DNA of 55,954 nt from a virus. Numbering within the stretch: the stretch's first letter is position 1; every line of letters starts with the position of its first letter. The notes under the pieces are model-generated. The model worked only from the letters and a program-made list of their open reading frames with translations. It had not been told where the DNA came from and did no database searches. A program made the translations under genes and the position numbers. Positions 19,601 to 27,636 of this stretch are shown one piece after another. The stretch spans positions 1 through 55,954 of IMG/VR virus record IMGVR_UViG_3300034198_020285. One strand, written 5' to 3'.

Positions 19601-19706
19601 TTGGGCCTCTTGATCCCTGCGGACCAGTGATGCCAGTAAATCCAGGTAAACCTGGAGTTATATTGGAGTAAACGGGTATTACGGAGCTTCCAGGAAATGC
19701 AGACAT
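16650..19706 (-). CDS. Collagen-like / Cys-rich / DUF1566 fibre protein A
   Basis: A 1018-aa protein with the full three-part plan of this family. Residues about 17-52 are collagen-like (PGLPGFTGITGPQGSRGPTG). About 312-502 hold Cys repeats such as ACCVNGKCINCS. About 525-985 form a DUF1566/C-type-lectin-like domain starting at GGGYLVGVIGMP, with HMLWALIVAPEDA, NDWYIPSITELNYIYNN, DYWSST and a final RLRPVRRI. The start codon overlaps the stop of the gene upstream (TAATG), so the paralogues are translated in series. Receptor binding is the probable role, by domain type. Confidence 0.8.
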   Translation of the reverse strand: MSAFPGSSVIPVYSNITPGLPGFTGITGPQGSRGPTGETIIGNPGPAGLGISAINYFSQGLCFYNYDSKASYINLTGLTGTSFDGDIPRGILVARGLTSGSNSGASILYSYVDSYEQANKIIVKPSSSFNPFLEHITLFTRTFEFTGSSVKGSSADGSYLYIEGTTYTTGNRIFGNTGEILYVSAPSTIKPVDTSSYTSSTNLLSVPLSADRHPIHNNQNVQVLSSKNFVFSSQNISGFSGPTGFAFFATNYGQFGINNNKYQSIEANKKSKTTLYLGVTGSDDLTFKFYGVNFSQGSSFTPQIINRETFGSCCFCESDTTEIKCLDYVSDSYCENVGGSFNTTSCLERISSGDCYAEGACCVNGKCINCSLDKCLKYKGTFFPGEVCSLTGEPDSQFVCPDTCTTPNTNTGKCCFRGFCLTLTGFECDLIPGATFIAGAACTSTTDSECCADIHGACCTLNTSTGEYSCQDNVHPLNCTGIFHGPNSICSEVECCGKNFIENYFNDSTACKLTSNQPCSPIGTKMGGGYLVGVIGMPSPCSPYTNPLTAYGQPLVCRVLPRGQVSGPNSYYWPLKNCGGVKGANLGSFGAFATDVNIEYFNRTKSTTSTIDLNYDNNALNKCLMKYGVPYIQQTFTDVTTIQGNTTTVQWGDNIQYVGSTEYNQTNGIFSYPIGNDGIDLNYIITEKHSNTSNLYKYLAEQQYGANGVHMLWALIVAPEDAYEGDPVLWGMEEGRARLDGYNSEPITTFAVDGLLATRIFDESSKEKPKFWFRDSAGLRDLKAYDRFCFYNSNPSKRSNWNYSVIESVVETNIDIFKQKYGEMWDVNNPNNTCTKQISILNQTGYNGYNDWYIPSITELNYIYNNLNELNANIMLDNNVPLADIDYWSSTSVAYLKDWSSTNHLDYSSYSLQELPGSNNKNSKFRFIASDYSGLNDKKAYELSLAVAAGENMLTQSFKTTGSNPGLISSRNRKSSYARLRPVRRIPIIVGCVNDNIETYLTNDYFATCNSCPSNCIT

Positions 19707-22594
19707 TATGAATTATCTATAATAAATTCCGATAAAACAGGAACATACCATACCTTAAAATTACCATCTCCTGTATTTGCATACCTCTTGTCACAGCGTA
19801 GTAATTTTATCGGTCTTACATAGTATTCATTTGTTCTATTTTGTCTGGAAGCCAGCATATTTTCACCAATACCATCAGCATCAAATTTTATTGCCCATGC
19901 TTCCGAGCCAAAGGTGACACCAGAAGGAGTCAAAATACCTTCATTTTTATCTGTATTGAGAGCACCAGTTGAGGACCAATGCCAATCGTAGAGTGGAGTA
20001 TAGCCAAGTTCAAGCAGTCTTGAATTTAAATTGAAATCTGAGGTATTAAGACATTTAGAAGCCAGGAACGCCAATTCATCTATACTTGGTATATACCAAT
20101 TACTAGTTTTGATTGTTGTTGGTGCCTTTTCAATATTATAGATTGATAAAGCCCTTGCAGCAGTAAGTGCAGACGAAACTGGGGTATAATTTGCCATCGT
20201 CGCACCACTTTGAGAAGAACCGATATTGTAATAGAAATATTCTCCACCAACCAAACGGACTGTATTGTATAGACCATAATTTCTAGTCCAAAGACCTGTC
20301 ATGGACTGTAGAGGTTTGTTTTCAAGATGTGTTATAGTATCCGTATCAAATCTAGCCGAAGAACATGAAAGGAATGTGTTGTTGTATAGACTCAGTTTAC
20401 TTGATGTTTCATTGGAAGAATCGTAGATATATCCTTCCTTGTATGAAAGATTATTGATATCAAATTCAGAAACTACATTTGATGAGATATCCAAGAGTGG
20501 ACCCCATGCATTGGATCCATTTGACCATATAAATTTGCTTGTATTGAGATTTCCATCAACCAATTCTTTAGCATCATCTATATTCACTGGATGTGGAGAA
20601 AGCAAGATGATATATGAATCACCACTCGAATCGCATGTGGATGCAGGATCAAACCCATATCCAGAATAATCATAATTTGAAAGATATTCAGATGAACTCA
20701 CCAATGTAGTACCAGCAAGAACCGAAAATGTATTTGTATTTCCATCAAAAATCGCTGGGCCAAAGCAATTTGATCTGTCTGGATCGAATATTCCAACTAC
20801 TATTCCACCATCATATTCCATTCCTGGTGATAAAAGTTGATTTTCCAATATTGAATAACATGGAATATCAGCAGCAGAACATGTAAAATCACCACATGTA
20901 GTGCCATCACCAAAAAATGTCTTGAATTGTGAAAGGCAATATTGTCCAGAGATTCCTGCTGTACATGTCACACCAGAATCACAGCAGGCTCCATAACCAG
21001 AGACACAGACATTAAGATTATCACTTGTAGTACAATTTACTCCATTACCCTGATAATATCCCTTGATTGAGGCACATTCGGATTCTGGTATTTCCGTACA
21101 TGATCCATTACCATCACAACAAGCACCTATGTTATTCTTGGAATTTGAGCAATTAAAATCAGCACAGGATTTCTTTATTGTGGTAAATGGATTCCAATTA
21201 TAGGAAAGATTGCTTTCATTTGCGATTGTATAACAATTGCAGAAAGTCAATTCCTGGCATGGAATTGATATATTTGTTTCTGTAGAGTAAAGGCAACAAG
21301 CTCCAAGATTCGAACAGATTCCAGTAGCACCACCACAGGTCAGTCCTTCGTAGAAATAACCACTGCATTGATAATCATTTGTCATCTCACATGAACAATC
21401 GGTCTTGCAACATACACCATATCTTGGATTGAATGTAGATTGATAAACTAGACTTCTATACTCTGAATCGCAGGAAAATGCTGGTATTGCTTGAATTGTT
21501 GCTTCTGTATTGGTTCTATTTTTATAATGAGCTGGAATTCCAACATATCTGGATCCAAGACTTATAAAATTGACTACATCATACAATTGTTCTGATGGAC
21601 AGAAGAATGAATCGGATTGCCAAATCACATTTGGTTCAAACTTGGTTTTAAAGAATCTTACATCAAAATTGGTGTCAATGACATCCGAATCATTTGAATA
21701 TGTCGAATAGAAAAGTTTATTGAAGGAATTTGAACAATAGAATTCCTTTGGAAAAATTATAGTGAATCCTTTAGTGGAATCCGTTGTGACATCCTTTTTT
21801 ATACAGATATGATTTCCACTGATGTAATTCGAAGAAGCCGATGTCAATGATGAAAAATCAGCAAGGTAAAATACAGATGCTTGTGTTGGATCTATTTTCC
21901 ATACATTTACAGTTCCAGAACCAAATCTTGCTTTATGGATTACAGCAAGTTGTTCGGCTGCATTCAATATTCCAAATCCAGCGGAATTCAATGATGGATT
22001 GTATGTTGTTCCTGTCAATCCAGATTGAATATCACCTGGATTATTAATAACCAATGTATTAGTTGAACCTCCACCAAGAATAGATGCACTTAAATTAAAT
22101 ACACTATAATCAATCTGTATAGTCTGTCCAGGTTGCTGTAATGAAGATTCATCATTTCTATCTGGTGGATAGACATAACTTATAGTTACAAATGGAGAAG
22201 AGTTTGTTTTTAAATTTTTAAAATTCAATCTTCTAACTACTGGGAATGTGATTGCATTTCCCAACACGGTTTCAGTCAAATTAGAAACCAATTCTGTTGA
22301 TTTTAACGGAGAAAATCTTCCAGAAGTCGCACCAGTCAATTCAAGATAATAATTTCCAATAGAAAGGTTTACTGGATTTGATGATTCGACATATCCATCA
22401 GTGTATATTGTATTAACTACTGAATCTATAAAATTTAAATAGGTTATACCATAACCAGTTGGTCCAGTTGGACCATAACCAGTAATTCCTTGTGGACCAG
22501 TTAATCCTCTTGGCCCCCTTGGTCCTTGTGGTCCTCTTTGAGAGGTAAAAGAAAAAATTTCGGATGGGAATGGTGATGAACCGTATACAGGCAT
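19706..22594 (-). CDS. Collagen-like / Cys-rich / DUF1566 fibre protein B
   Basis: A 962-aa paralogue of the 1018-aa protein. Collagen-like triplets lie at about residues 18-52 (RGPQGPRGPRGLTGPQG). A 340-residue beta-rich segment precedes the Cys-rich zone at about 393-578 (GVCCKTDCSC, GACCDGNGSC). The DUF1566-like domain runs from about 588 (MEYDGGIVVGIF) through SNWYIPSIDELAFLASKC and WHWSSTGAL to YYVRPIKLL near 928. Divergence from protein A is greatest in the middle, as expected for adhesins under selection. It ends one base into the start codon of protein A. Confidence 0.8.
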   Translation of the reverse strand: MPVYGSSPFPSEIFSFTSQRGPQGPRGPRGLTGPQGITGYGPTGPTGYGITYLNFIDSVVNTIYTDGYVESSNPVNLSIGNYYLELTGATSGRFSPLKSTELVSNLTETVLGNAITFPVVRRLNFKNLKTNSSPFVTISYVYPPDRNDESSLQQPGQTIQIDYSVFNLSASILGGGSTNTLVINNPGDIQSGLTGTTYNPSLNSAGFGILNAAEQLAVIHKARFGSGTVNVWKIDPTQASVFYLADFSSLTSASSNYISGNHICIKKDVTTDSTKGFTIIFPKEFYCSNSFNKLFYSTYSNDSDVIDTNFDVRFFKTKFEPNVIWQSDSFFCPSEQLYDVVNFISLGSRYVGIPAHYKNRTNTEATIQAIPAFSCDSEYRSLVYQSTFNPRYGVCCKTDCSCEMTNDYQCSGYFYEGLTCGGATGICSNLGACCLYSTETNISIPCQELTFCNCYTIANESNLSYNWNPFTTIKKSCADFNCSNSKNNIGACCDGNGSCTEIPESECASIKGYYQGNGVNCTTSDNLNVCVSGYGACCDSGVTCTAGISGQYCLSQFKTFFGDGTTCGDFTCSAADIPCYSILENQLLSPGMEYDGGIVVGIFDPDRSNCFGPAIFDGNTNTFSVLAGTTLVSSSEYLSNYDYSGYGFDPASTCDSSGDSYIILLSPHPVNIDDAKELVDGNLNTSKFIWSNGSNAWGPLLDISSNVVSEFDINNLSYKEGYIYDSSNETSSKLSLYNNTFLSCSSARFDTDTITHLENKPLQSMTGLWTRNYGLYNTVRLVGGEYFYYNIGSSQSGATMANYTPVSSALTAARALSIYNIEKAPTTIKTSNWYIPSIDELAFLASKCLNTSDFNLNSRLLELGYTPLYDWHWSSTGALNTDKNEGILTPSGVTFGSEAWAIKFDADGIGENMLASRQNRTNEYYVRPIKLLRCDKRYANTGDGNFKVWYVPVLSEFIIDNS

Positions 22595-22605
22595 TTAAGT
22601 ATTTA

Positions 22606-24867
22606 TTATAATTTTTTCATAATAACAAATTCATCCAAAGCCAAATGAGCAAATGTTGAACCGTAATCTGGACCAAATTTTAAAAATATTTGTTTTATAT
22701 TATTTAAGTCTAAAGATAGATTATTTAGATAAAAATCACCAGCTCTAAAAAATACTGTTGTCGGCATTGATGGTATTTGCGGTGGGTTACTAGTATAAAG
22801 TATTCCTCCCGTTTCTCCTGTAATTAGACAAGGTGGTTTTAAAAAATACCCATCATATTGTGATGAATTTATAGTATAATTGTTATTATTATTATCATAT
22901 AAAGTCAATGAAAATTTAGCATCAAAAGTATTTCCATTATATGAAGGAAAATATTTCAAAGCTCCCTTTAGTGCGATATAATTATCTTCAGTCAATCCAA
23001 GAGATGTTGTGAATGTATATCCTAAAGTGCAATTAGCTTCTATTGGAAGATATAAAACTTTATATGTTAAATTTGTAAATCCGTTTTTATCATATACAAC
23101 AGCATCATATCCAACTGAAGTTCTATCAATTTTTCCTTCCAAAAATGCATTTAAAAAAGTTACACCAGCACCAAATGAAATAATTTCGTCACTGAATACT
23201 GGATCTAACCCATAGGTATAACCAAATCCTGGACAATTAAATGTAAAACCAGTTGCTCCAGCCAAACTAAAAGTAGATCCCATAAAATTATCAATATAGT
23301 ATAATACATCATTATCATTAGCAAAATAGATATTATTTAATGGATTTTGCTTATCTGATATTACTTTTGGATTACTTGTATTTTTATGATGATATCTTAA
23401 TTTTTTAAGTTTATTTGAACCATTTACTATTGAAATATATTTAATAATTTCACTTATCAAATAAGAATGACCAACGATAGTTGTATTATAATTATAAACT
23501 TCATCATTTCTAGTTTCTGGATATTGATTAGCATTACTTTCAGAATTTCTAACATTTACATATGTTCCGCGTAAATCTTCATGACTAAAATAGCTGTGAA
23601 CTGTTGTTTGTACATCTGTTATTATTCTTTTGGTATCATAGCAAAATCCAGCGGTATATGTATTAATTGCAAATGAATTATTAGAATCTGTATCATTTTG
23701 TGCTCTTATATGCAAAAATGGAATAGTTGTAAATTTTTGAAAATAATTTAACATACTTTCTTGTATGTTTTTTATACTTACTGGAGCAATAGTACCAAGC
23801 GATAATATTTTTCCATCATCTCCAACACAATAAGTTCCCAAGCCAGCAATTGAAATTATGCATAAGATATCATCTTTAGCTATAGTAATATCTGATAAAA
23901 CAGATTCTGCGGTATTTTTTTTCTGCAATAAAATCGGCACAGCTTCAACAGTAAGTCCACCTCTACTATGCCCCATACAAATAATTTTATTGAAATTTAC
24001 ATTCGAGAGTAAAGAAGAATTTATTTTTAATTTATTTCTTTTTAAATGATCTAAAAGTCTTATTAAATTTGTGGGTAAGACATTTACAGTCGTAGCTGCT
24101 GACGCAGAATTTGGACCATCATAAACTTCTAAATATCCACAAAAACAAAAATATCCATATGAAGCAATATGTGAAAGATAATGATCATAATCCTCGACAA
24201 AATGCCCAGCACCAGGAACCATTACTAATATTGGTACAGCAGATAAATCTTGAATATTTTTTGGATAATATGCTCTAATTATTTCACCGCCAGCCATTCT
24301 AATGTTTTTAGTCAATTCATCTATAATTTCTGGTTTTGCAAAATCATTTGAATTTAATACATCAATAATTTCATGCTTTACTTCATATGGACCAGACTCT
24401 ATTGTGTTTAAAACAATATTTAAATCTTGAACAAAATCATTGCTTTCAACGGTATTTTCGTTAGTTAAAGTACCAGAAAATATTCTAAAAATTATTTTAA
24501 ATGATTTAAATAAATTTTTTATTTCATTTTCAGAAGATTCTACCATAAGATAGTCATGACTGATATTATCACTTAAATCTTTAAAATTTACATGAAAATA
24601 AGAATTAACTATGTTTAATGAAGATAAATTATAAATTTTTGAAAATCTAATATTATTTACTGTTGAACCATTTATTTGATCACATATTCTAACATAGAAT
24701 TTAAAATTTGAAATATTAAGAGAACTAATAGAAGATACCAATAATGAGTTTAAAGATGCAAGAGGACATATAAAAGAAATATCACTATTACAAATAAAAG
24801 TATCATTAATTGAAATTTTTGTTAATGTATCATTTAATTTCAAGGATGTTAAAGTTTTTGAAATCAT
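22606..24867 (-). CDS. Virion-type protein with alpha/beta-hydrolase domain
   Basis: A 753-aa protein. Residues about 211-310 look like an alpha/beta-hydrolase: a buried strand ILVMVPGAGHF (oxyanion region, about 213-223) and the nucleophile elbow GHSRGG with Ser301. Candidate acid and His residues follow (HIRAQNDTDSN; HSYFSHEDL). The spacing resembles cutinase/PAF-acetylhydrolase-type esterases. About 210 residues precede the hydrolase and a beta-rich region of about 250 follows it. It overlaps the gene upstream by 4 nt inside the fibre block, so a tail-borne esterase that removes acyl groups from host surface polymer is the favoured inference. The substrate is unknown. Confidence 0.7.
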   Translation of the reverse strand: MISKTLTSLKLNDTLTKISINDTFICNSDISFICPLASLNSLLVSSISSLNISNFKFYVRICDQINGSTVNNIRFSKIYNLSSLNIVNSYFHVNFKDLSDNISHDYLMVESSENEIKNLFKSFKIIFRIFSGTLTNENTVESNDFVQDLNIVLNTIESGPYEVKHEIIDVLNSNDFAKPEIIDELTKNIRMAGGEIIRAYYPKNIQDLSAVPILVMVPGAGHFVEDYDHYLSHIASYGYFCFCGYLEVYDGPNSASAATTVNVLPTNLIRLLDHLKRNKLKINSSLLSNVNFNKIICMGHSRGGLTVEAVPILLQKKNTAESVLSDITIAKDDILCIISIAGLGTYCVGDDGKILSLGTIAPVSIKNIQESMLNYFQKFTTIPFLHIRAQNDTDSNNSFAINTYTAGFCYDTKRIITDVQTTVHSYFSHEDLRGTYVNVRNSESNANQYPETRNDEVYNYNTTIVGHSYLISEIIKYISIVNGSNKLKKLRYHHKNTSNPKVISDKQNPLNNIYFANDNDVLYYIDNFMGSTFSLAGATGFTFNCPGFGYTYGLDPVFSDEIISFGAGVTFLNAFLEGKIDRTSVGYDAVVYDKNGFTNLTYKVLYLPIEANCTLGYTFTTSLGLTEDNYIALKGALKYFPSYNGNTFDAKFSLTLYDNNNNNYTINSSQYDGYFLKPPCLITGETGGILYTSNPPQIPSMPTTVFFRAGDFYLNNLSLDLNNIKQIFLKFGPDYGSTFAHLALDEFVIMKKL

Positions 24868-27116
24868 ATTGTTTGTTGCTCAAATGTATTATCATTAGAA
24901 TTAAATTTATAAATTGCTCCATTCAATTTAAAAAATTCACCATCAGAATTACTCCAAAAAGATGCTTTATCAAAATTATCAACATTTACTATTGTATAGC
25001 TATTCAAAGAATAATTGTAGATTAAACATTTTGTTGAAGTAAATATAAAAAATCTAGTATCGTTACCAATAAAATTAAAATCATTGATTTGGTCTATATT
25101 TATTTGTGTAATTTGATTATTATTTGTAGAAAATGATGGATATTCTGTTGATGCAGTAGAAATAGATGTGCTAGCGGAAAAAAAATAGTCCCCAGAACTT
25201 TCTGTATCTGTTTTTGTATAAAATGAACAAATAACACCATAACCAGAACCATTATTTGAAATGTTCGGTACAGCTGGTTCATAATAATTAAAAACATTTA
25301 AATTATCAACTGCATTAAATGGAAATTTTATAATAACAATTTTTCTTAAAAGTTGATTATCAGATACTCGTTTAAATTCATATAATAAGCAATAATAAGA
25401 ATTATTTTCCGTACAATAACATTTTGAATTTTTTGCATTCTGTAAAAATTTAAAAGTAAAATCTATTTCTGGAGAAAGACCAGGACTAACTGGCATATTT
25501 GGTGGGATGATATTCATCTTATCAACAGAAATTAATTTTTTTAGATTATTTCTGGTAGAAGAATTCATACTTGATGAAAAAAGAGATGGATATGGAGCAA
25601 AAAAACGAATACCACCTGGCATTTTATGAATTAAATCTTCACAATAATAATTGTTAATTTTATTTAATATTCTAAATTGCTTTAATCCAAAATTACATTT
25701 ATATTTTTTAGTTTCAGCAGTATCTTGAGAAATATCATTATAATCAACTATACTTGTAAATCCATTGTAGGTGATACCCATAAATGTTTGAAAGCCATAT
25801 ATTTGGGATGCTGTTATACCAATGCCATCAATTTGCGAAATAAAATTTCCACACGGTAATTTAGTTGAATCTATAAAAATTTCTTCTTTTATTCCTTGGT
25901 ATTTTGAATTAAAAAAACCACTAGTTTTAGATTTATAATCAATTTGGTCTTGTATCGAACATGATGTAGATAAAACAAAATTTTTATCTTTACATTTAAT
26001 ATCAGATAATCTGAAAACACCAGGTGTCAATGCTAATTGCGATGGTGGGTATGAAATGTATTCTCTGGGTATTGATTCACAATAACCAAAAGCATGAGTT
26101 TCATGTGTTCTCCTCCACACATAAGGAGATGGTGAATTCATGTTTCTTTTATAAAATTGGATTTTTGATGACACTTGATGCGCATTTATTTTACAATCAG
26201 ATATATTAGATCTGCGATCAAGAGATTTTGTACCAATTGTAAAACATGACAATTCATTATCTACATCCCAGATAATGTCCTGTGGATTTCCGACAATATC
26301 AAGATCAATTACATGTTTAAGAGAAGCATTACCAGGAGAAACAATGTGAATATAATATATTTTTTTAATAAATTTATTGAATAATAAAACTTCTTTTCCA
26401 TCATCCGACACTTTGGCATCACAATTGCTACTGGAAAAATCAAAATTTATCTCAATTTTTGAATCAAATTCGAGAGTTGTTTTATTAAAATAAAATAAAT
26501 TTCCCTTTAAAAATCCAGTAGAATCATATCTTAATGTTTTTACATAAAATTGTTTACTTAGATCAGAATACTCTAAAGCTTTACTCATGTTTTGCGAAAA
26601 AGTAATTAAATTTGGTGTTGGATCTATAACACTTTGAGTATTTGCATTATATCCAAGATAATTTCTAACCAATCCAGTAAAAGATCCATGTGGTGCTTTA
26701 TAATAAATTGGTTTAACTACATTTCCTGTTTCGATTGGGCCTATATTTTCTATAGCACCAGCAGTAGTAGCACTTAGAAAAAATATATCATCACCACCTT
26801 CATTTTCAGAAGATGTATTTGAAATAATAAAAGTATTTGGAAGATTTATTGAACCAGCAGTTACCACTTTTAAAGAAGAGTTAGTAGAATCTATTGATTC
26901 AACAATACCAAATACCTCAGCGTTCGAGGGACTATTGGCTACTGATTTTACATAACGATTACCAACAGTATCATAATGTATTACATGGCCAGCTGATATA
27001 CCAGTATCATACCTATAAGAAGGAATAGTGACTAATATTCTGGATGATATCGCTTCATCTGTAGATGTAATATAGTTTGCTTGATTTAGTGTTGAATAGT
27101 TTCCGTCAAGAGCCAT
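24864..27116 (-). CDS. Fibre-locus protein with shared N-terminal adaptor module and beta-propeller-like body
   Basis: A 750-aa protein. Residues about 20-155 are the adaptor module also seen in the two upstream genes (AEVFGIVES, a glycine-rich DDIFFLSATTAG step, VVKPIYYKAPHG, NYLGY). The remaining 600 residues are a long run of beta strands, many ending in Asn/Asp turns, with occasional Cys; a beta-propeller or solenoid is plausible but no family is recognised. Its stop overlaps the hydrolase gene start (ATGA), suggesting the two products work together. Confidence 0.6.
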   Translation of the reverse strand: MALDGNYSTLNQANYITSTDEAISSRILVTIPSYRYDTGISAGHVIHYDTVGNRYVKSVANSPSNAEVFGIVESIDSTNSSLKVVTAGSINLPNTFIISNTSSENEGGDDIFFLSATTAGAIENIGPIETGNVVKPIYYKAPHGSFTGLVRNYLGYNANTQSVIDPTPNLITFSQNMSKALEYSDLSKQFYVKTLRYDSTGFLKGNLFYFNKTTLEFDSKIEINFDFSSSNCDAKVSDDGKEVLLFNKFIKKIYYIHIVSPGNASLKHVIDLDIVGNPQDIIWDVDNELSCFTIGTKSLDRRSNISDCKINAHQVSSKIQFYKRNMNSPSPYVWRRTHETHAFGYCESIPREYISYPPSQLALTPGVFRLSDIKCKDKNFVLSTSCSIQDQIDYKSKTSGFFNSKYQGIKEEIFIDSTKLPCGNFISQIDGIGITASQIYGFQTFMGITYNGFTSIVDYNDISQDTAETKKYKCNFGLKQFRILNKINNYYCEDLIHKMPGGIRFFAPYPSLFSSSMNSSTRNNLKKLISVDKMNIIPPNMPVSPGLSPEIDFTFKFLQNAKNSKCYCTENNSYYCLLYEFKRVSDNQLLRKIVIIKFPFNAVDNLNVFNYYEPAVPNISNNGSGYGVICSFYTKTDTESSGDYFFSASTSISTASTEYPSFSTNNNQITQINIDQINDFNFIGNDTRFFIFTSTKCLIYNYSLNSYTIVNVDNFDKASFWSNSDGEFFKLNGAIYKFNSNDNTFEQQTI

Positions 27117-27124
27117 GATTATCC

Positions 27125-27628
27125 TTAATTCACTATTGTATATCCAACATAATTCATCATAACTCCAGTATATTCATCATTTGTTCCATTTGGAGCAGTC
27201 TGATATACTGGTTTTACAATTTGTCCTAATTGACTTGGTGGTAGATTCTGCAAGTATCCAGGTTGATCTGCACTTAAAAAATAAACATCATTTCCACCAA
27301 AATTAAATCCACTCATATTAATCAATCTATCCGATGAAATTCGAATTGATCCGTAAGTTACAACAAATAATGTCCCATTTGCGTTTATTTTTTCTACTAT
27401 ACCAAATACTTCTGAATTTGGTGCAGAATCAGCAGAGGCTCTAGTATATCCCTGTAAAATAGCATCATATCTGATAACATCACCAGCTGTTAAACCTGGT
27501 GCAAGAAATCCTGGTTTCTCTTGAGATAATACTACTGACAATCTGGAACCAACTGCTTGTTCTACATTCACTGAGAATGTTGATGATCGTATGTTTGAAC
27601 TATTACTTGTATTGTTGGCTGATGGCAT
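27125..27628 (-). CDS. Stand-alone adaptor-module protein
   Basis: A 167-aa protein that is essentially a single copy of the module shared with the neighbouring 750-aa and 832-aa proteins: GDVIRYD, NSEVFGIVEKI, a GSIRI strand, GGNDVYFLSADQPG, QIVKPVYQTAPNG and MMNYVGYTI. Such a domain without a distal body could be a cap or adaptor that fixes a fibre to the baseplate. It is preceded by the 832-aa gene and followed after 8 nt by the 750-aa gene. Function is unknown; a structural role is inferred. Confidence 0.6.
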   Translation of the reverse strand: MPSANNTSNSSNIRSSTFSVNVEQAVGSRLSVVLSQEKPGFLAPGLTAGDVIRYDAILQGYTRASADSAPNSEVFGIVEKINANGTLFVVTYGSIRISSDRLINMSGFNFGGNDVYFLSADQPGYLQNLPPSQLGQIVKPVYQTAPNGTNDEYTGVMMNYVGYTIVN

Positions 27629-27636
27629 ATTTTATC

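Noticed and set aside
22430-22560. Repeated GG-CCA units looking like a CRISPR or DNA repeat
   Set aside because: They are the codons of Gly-X-Y collagen triplets, with variable third bases and no spacers.
10141-22594. Diversity-generating retroelement acting on the C-type-lectin-like fibre ends
   Set aside because: No reverse transcriptase, template repeat or accessory gene was seen in the window, although one outside cannot be excluded.
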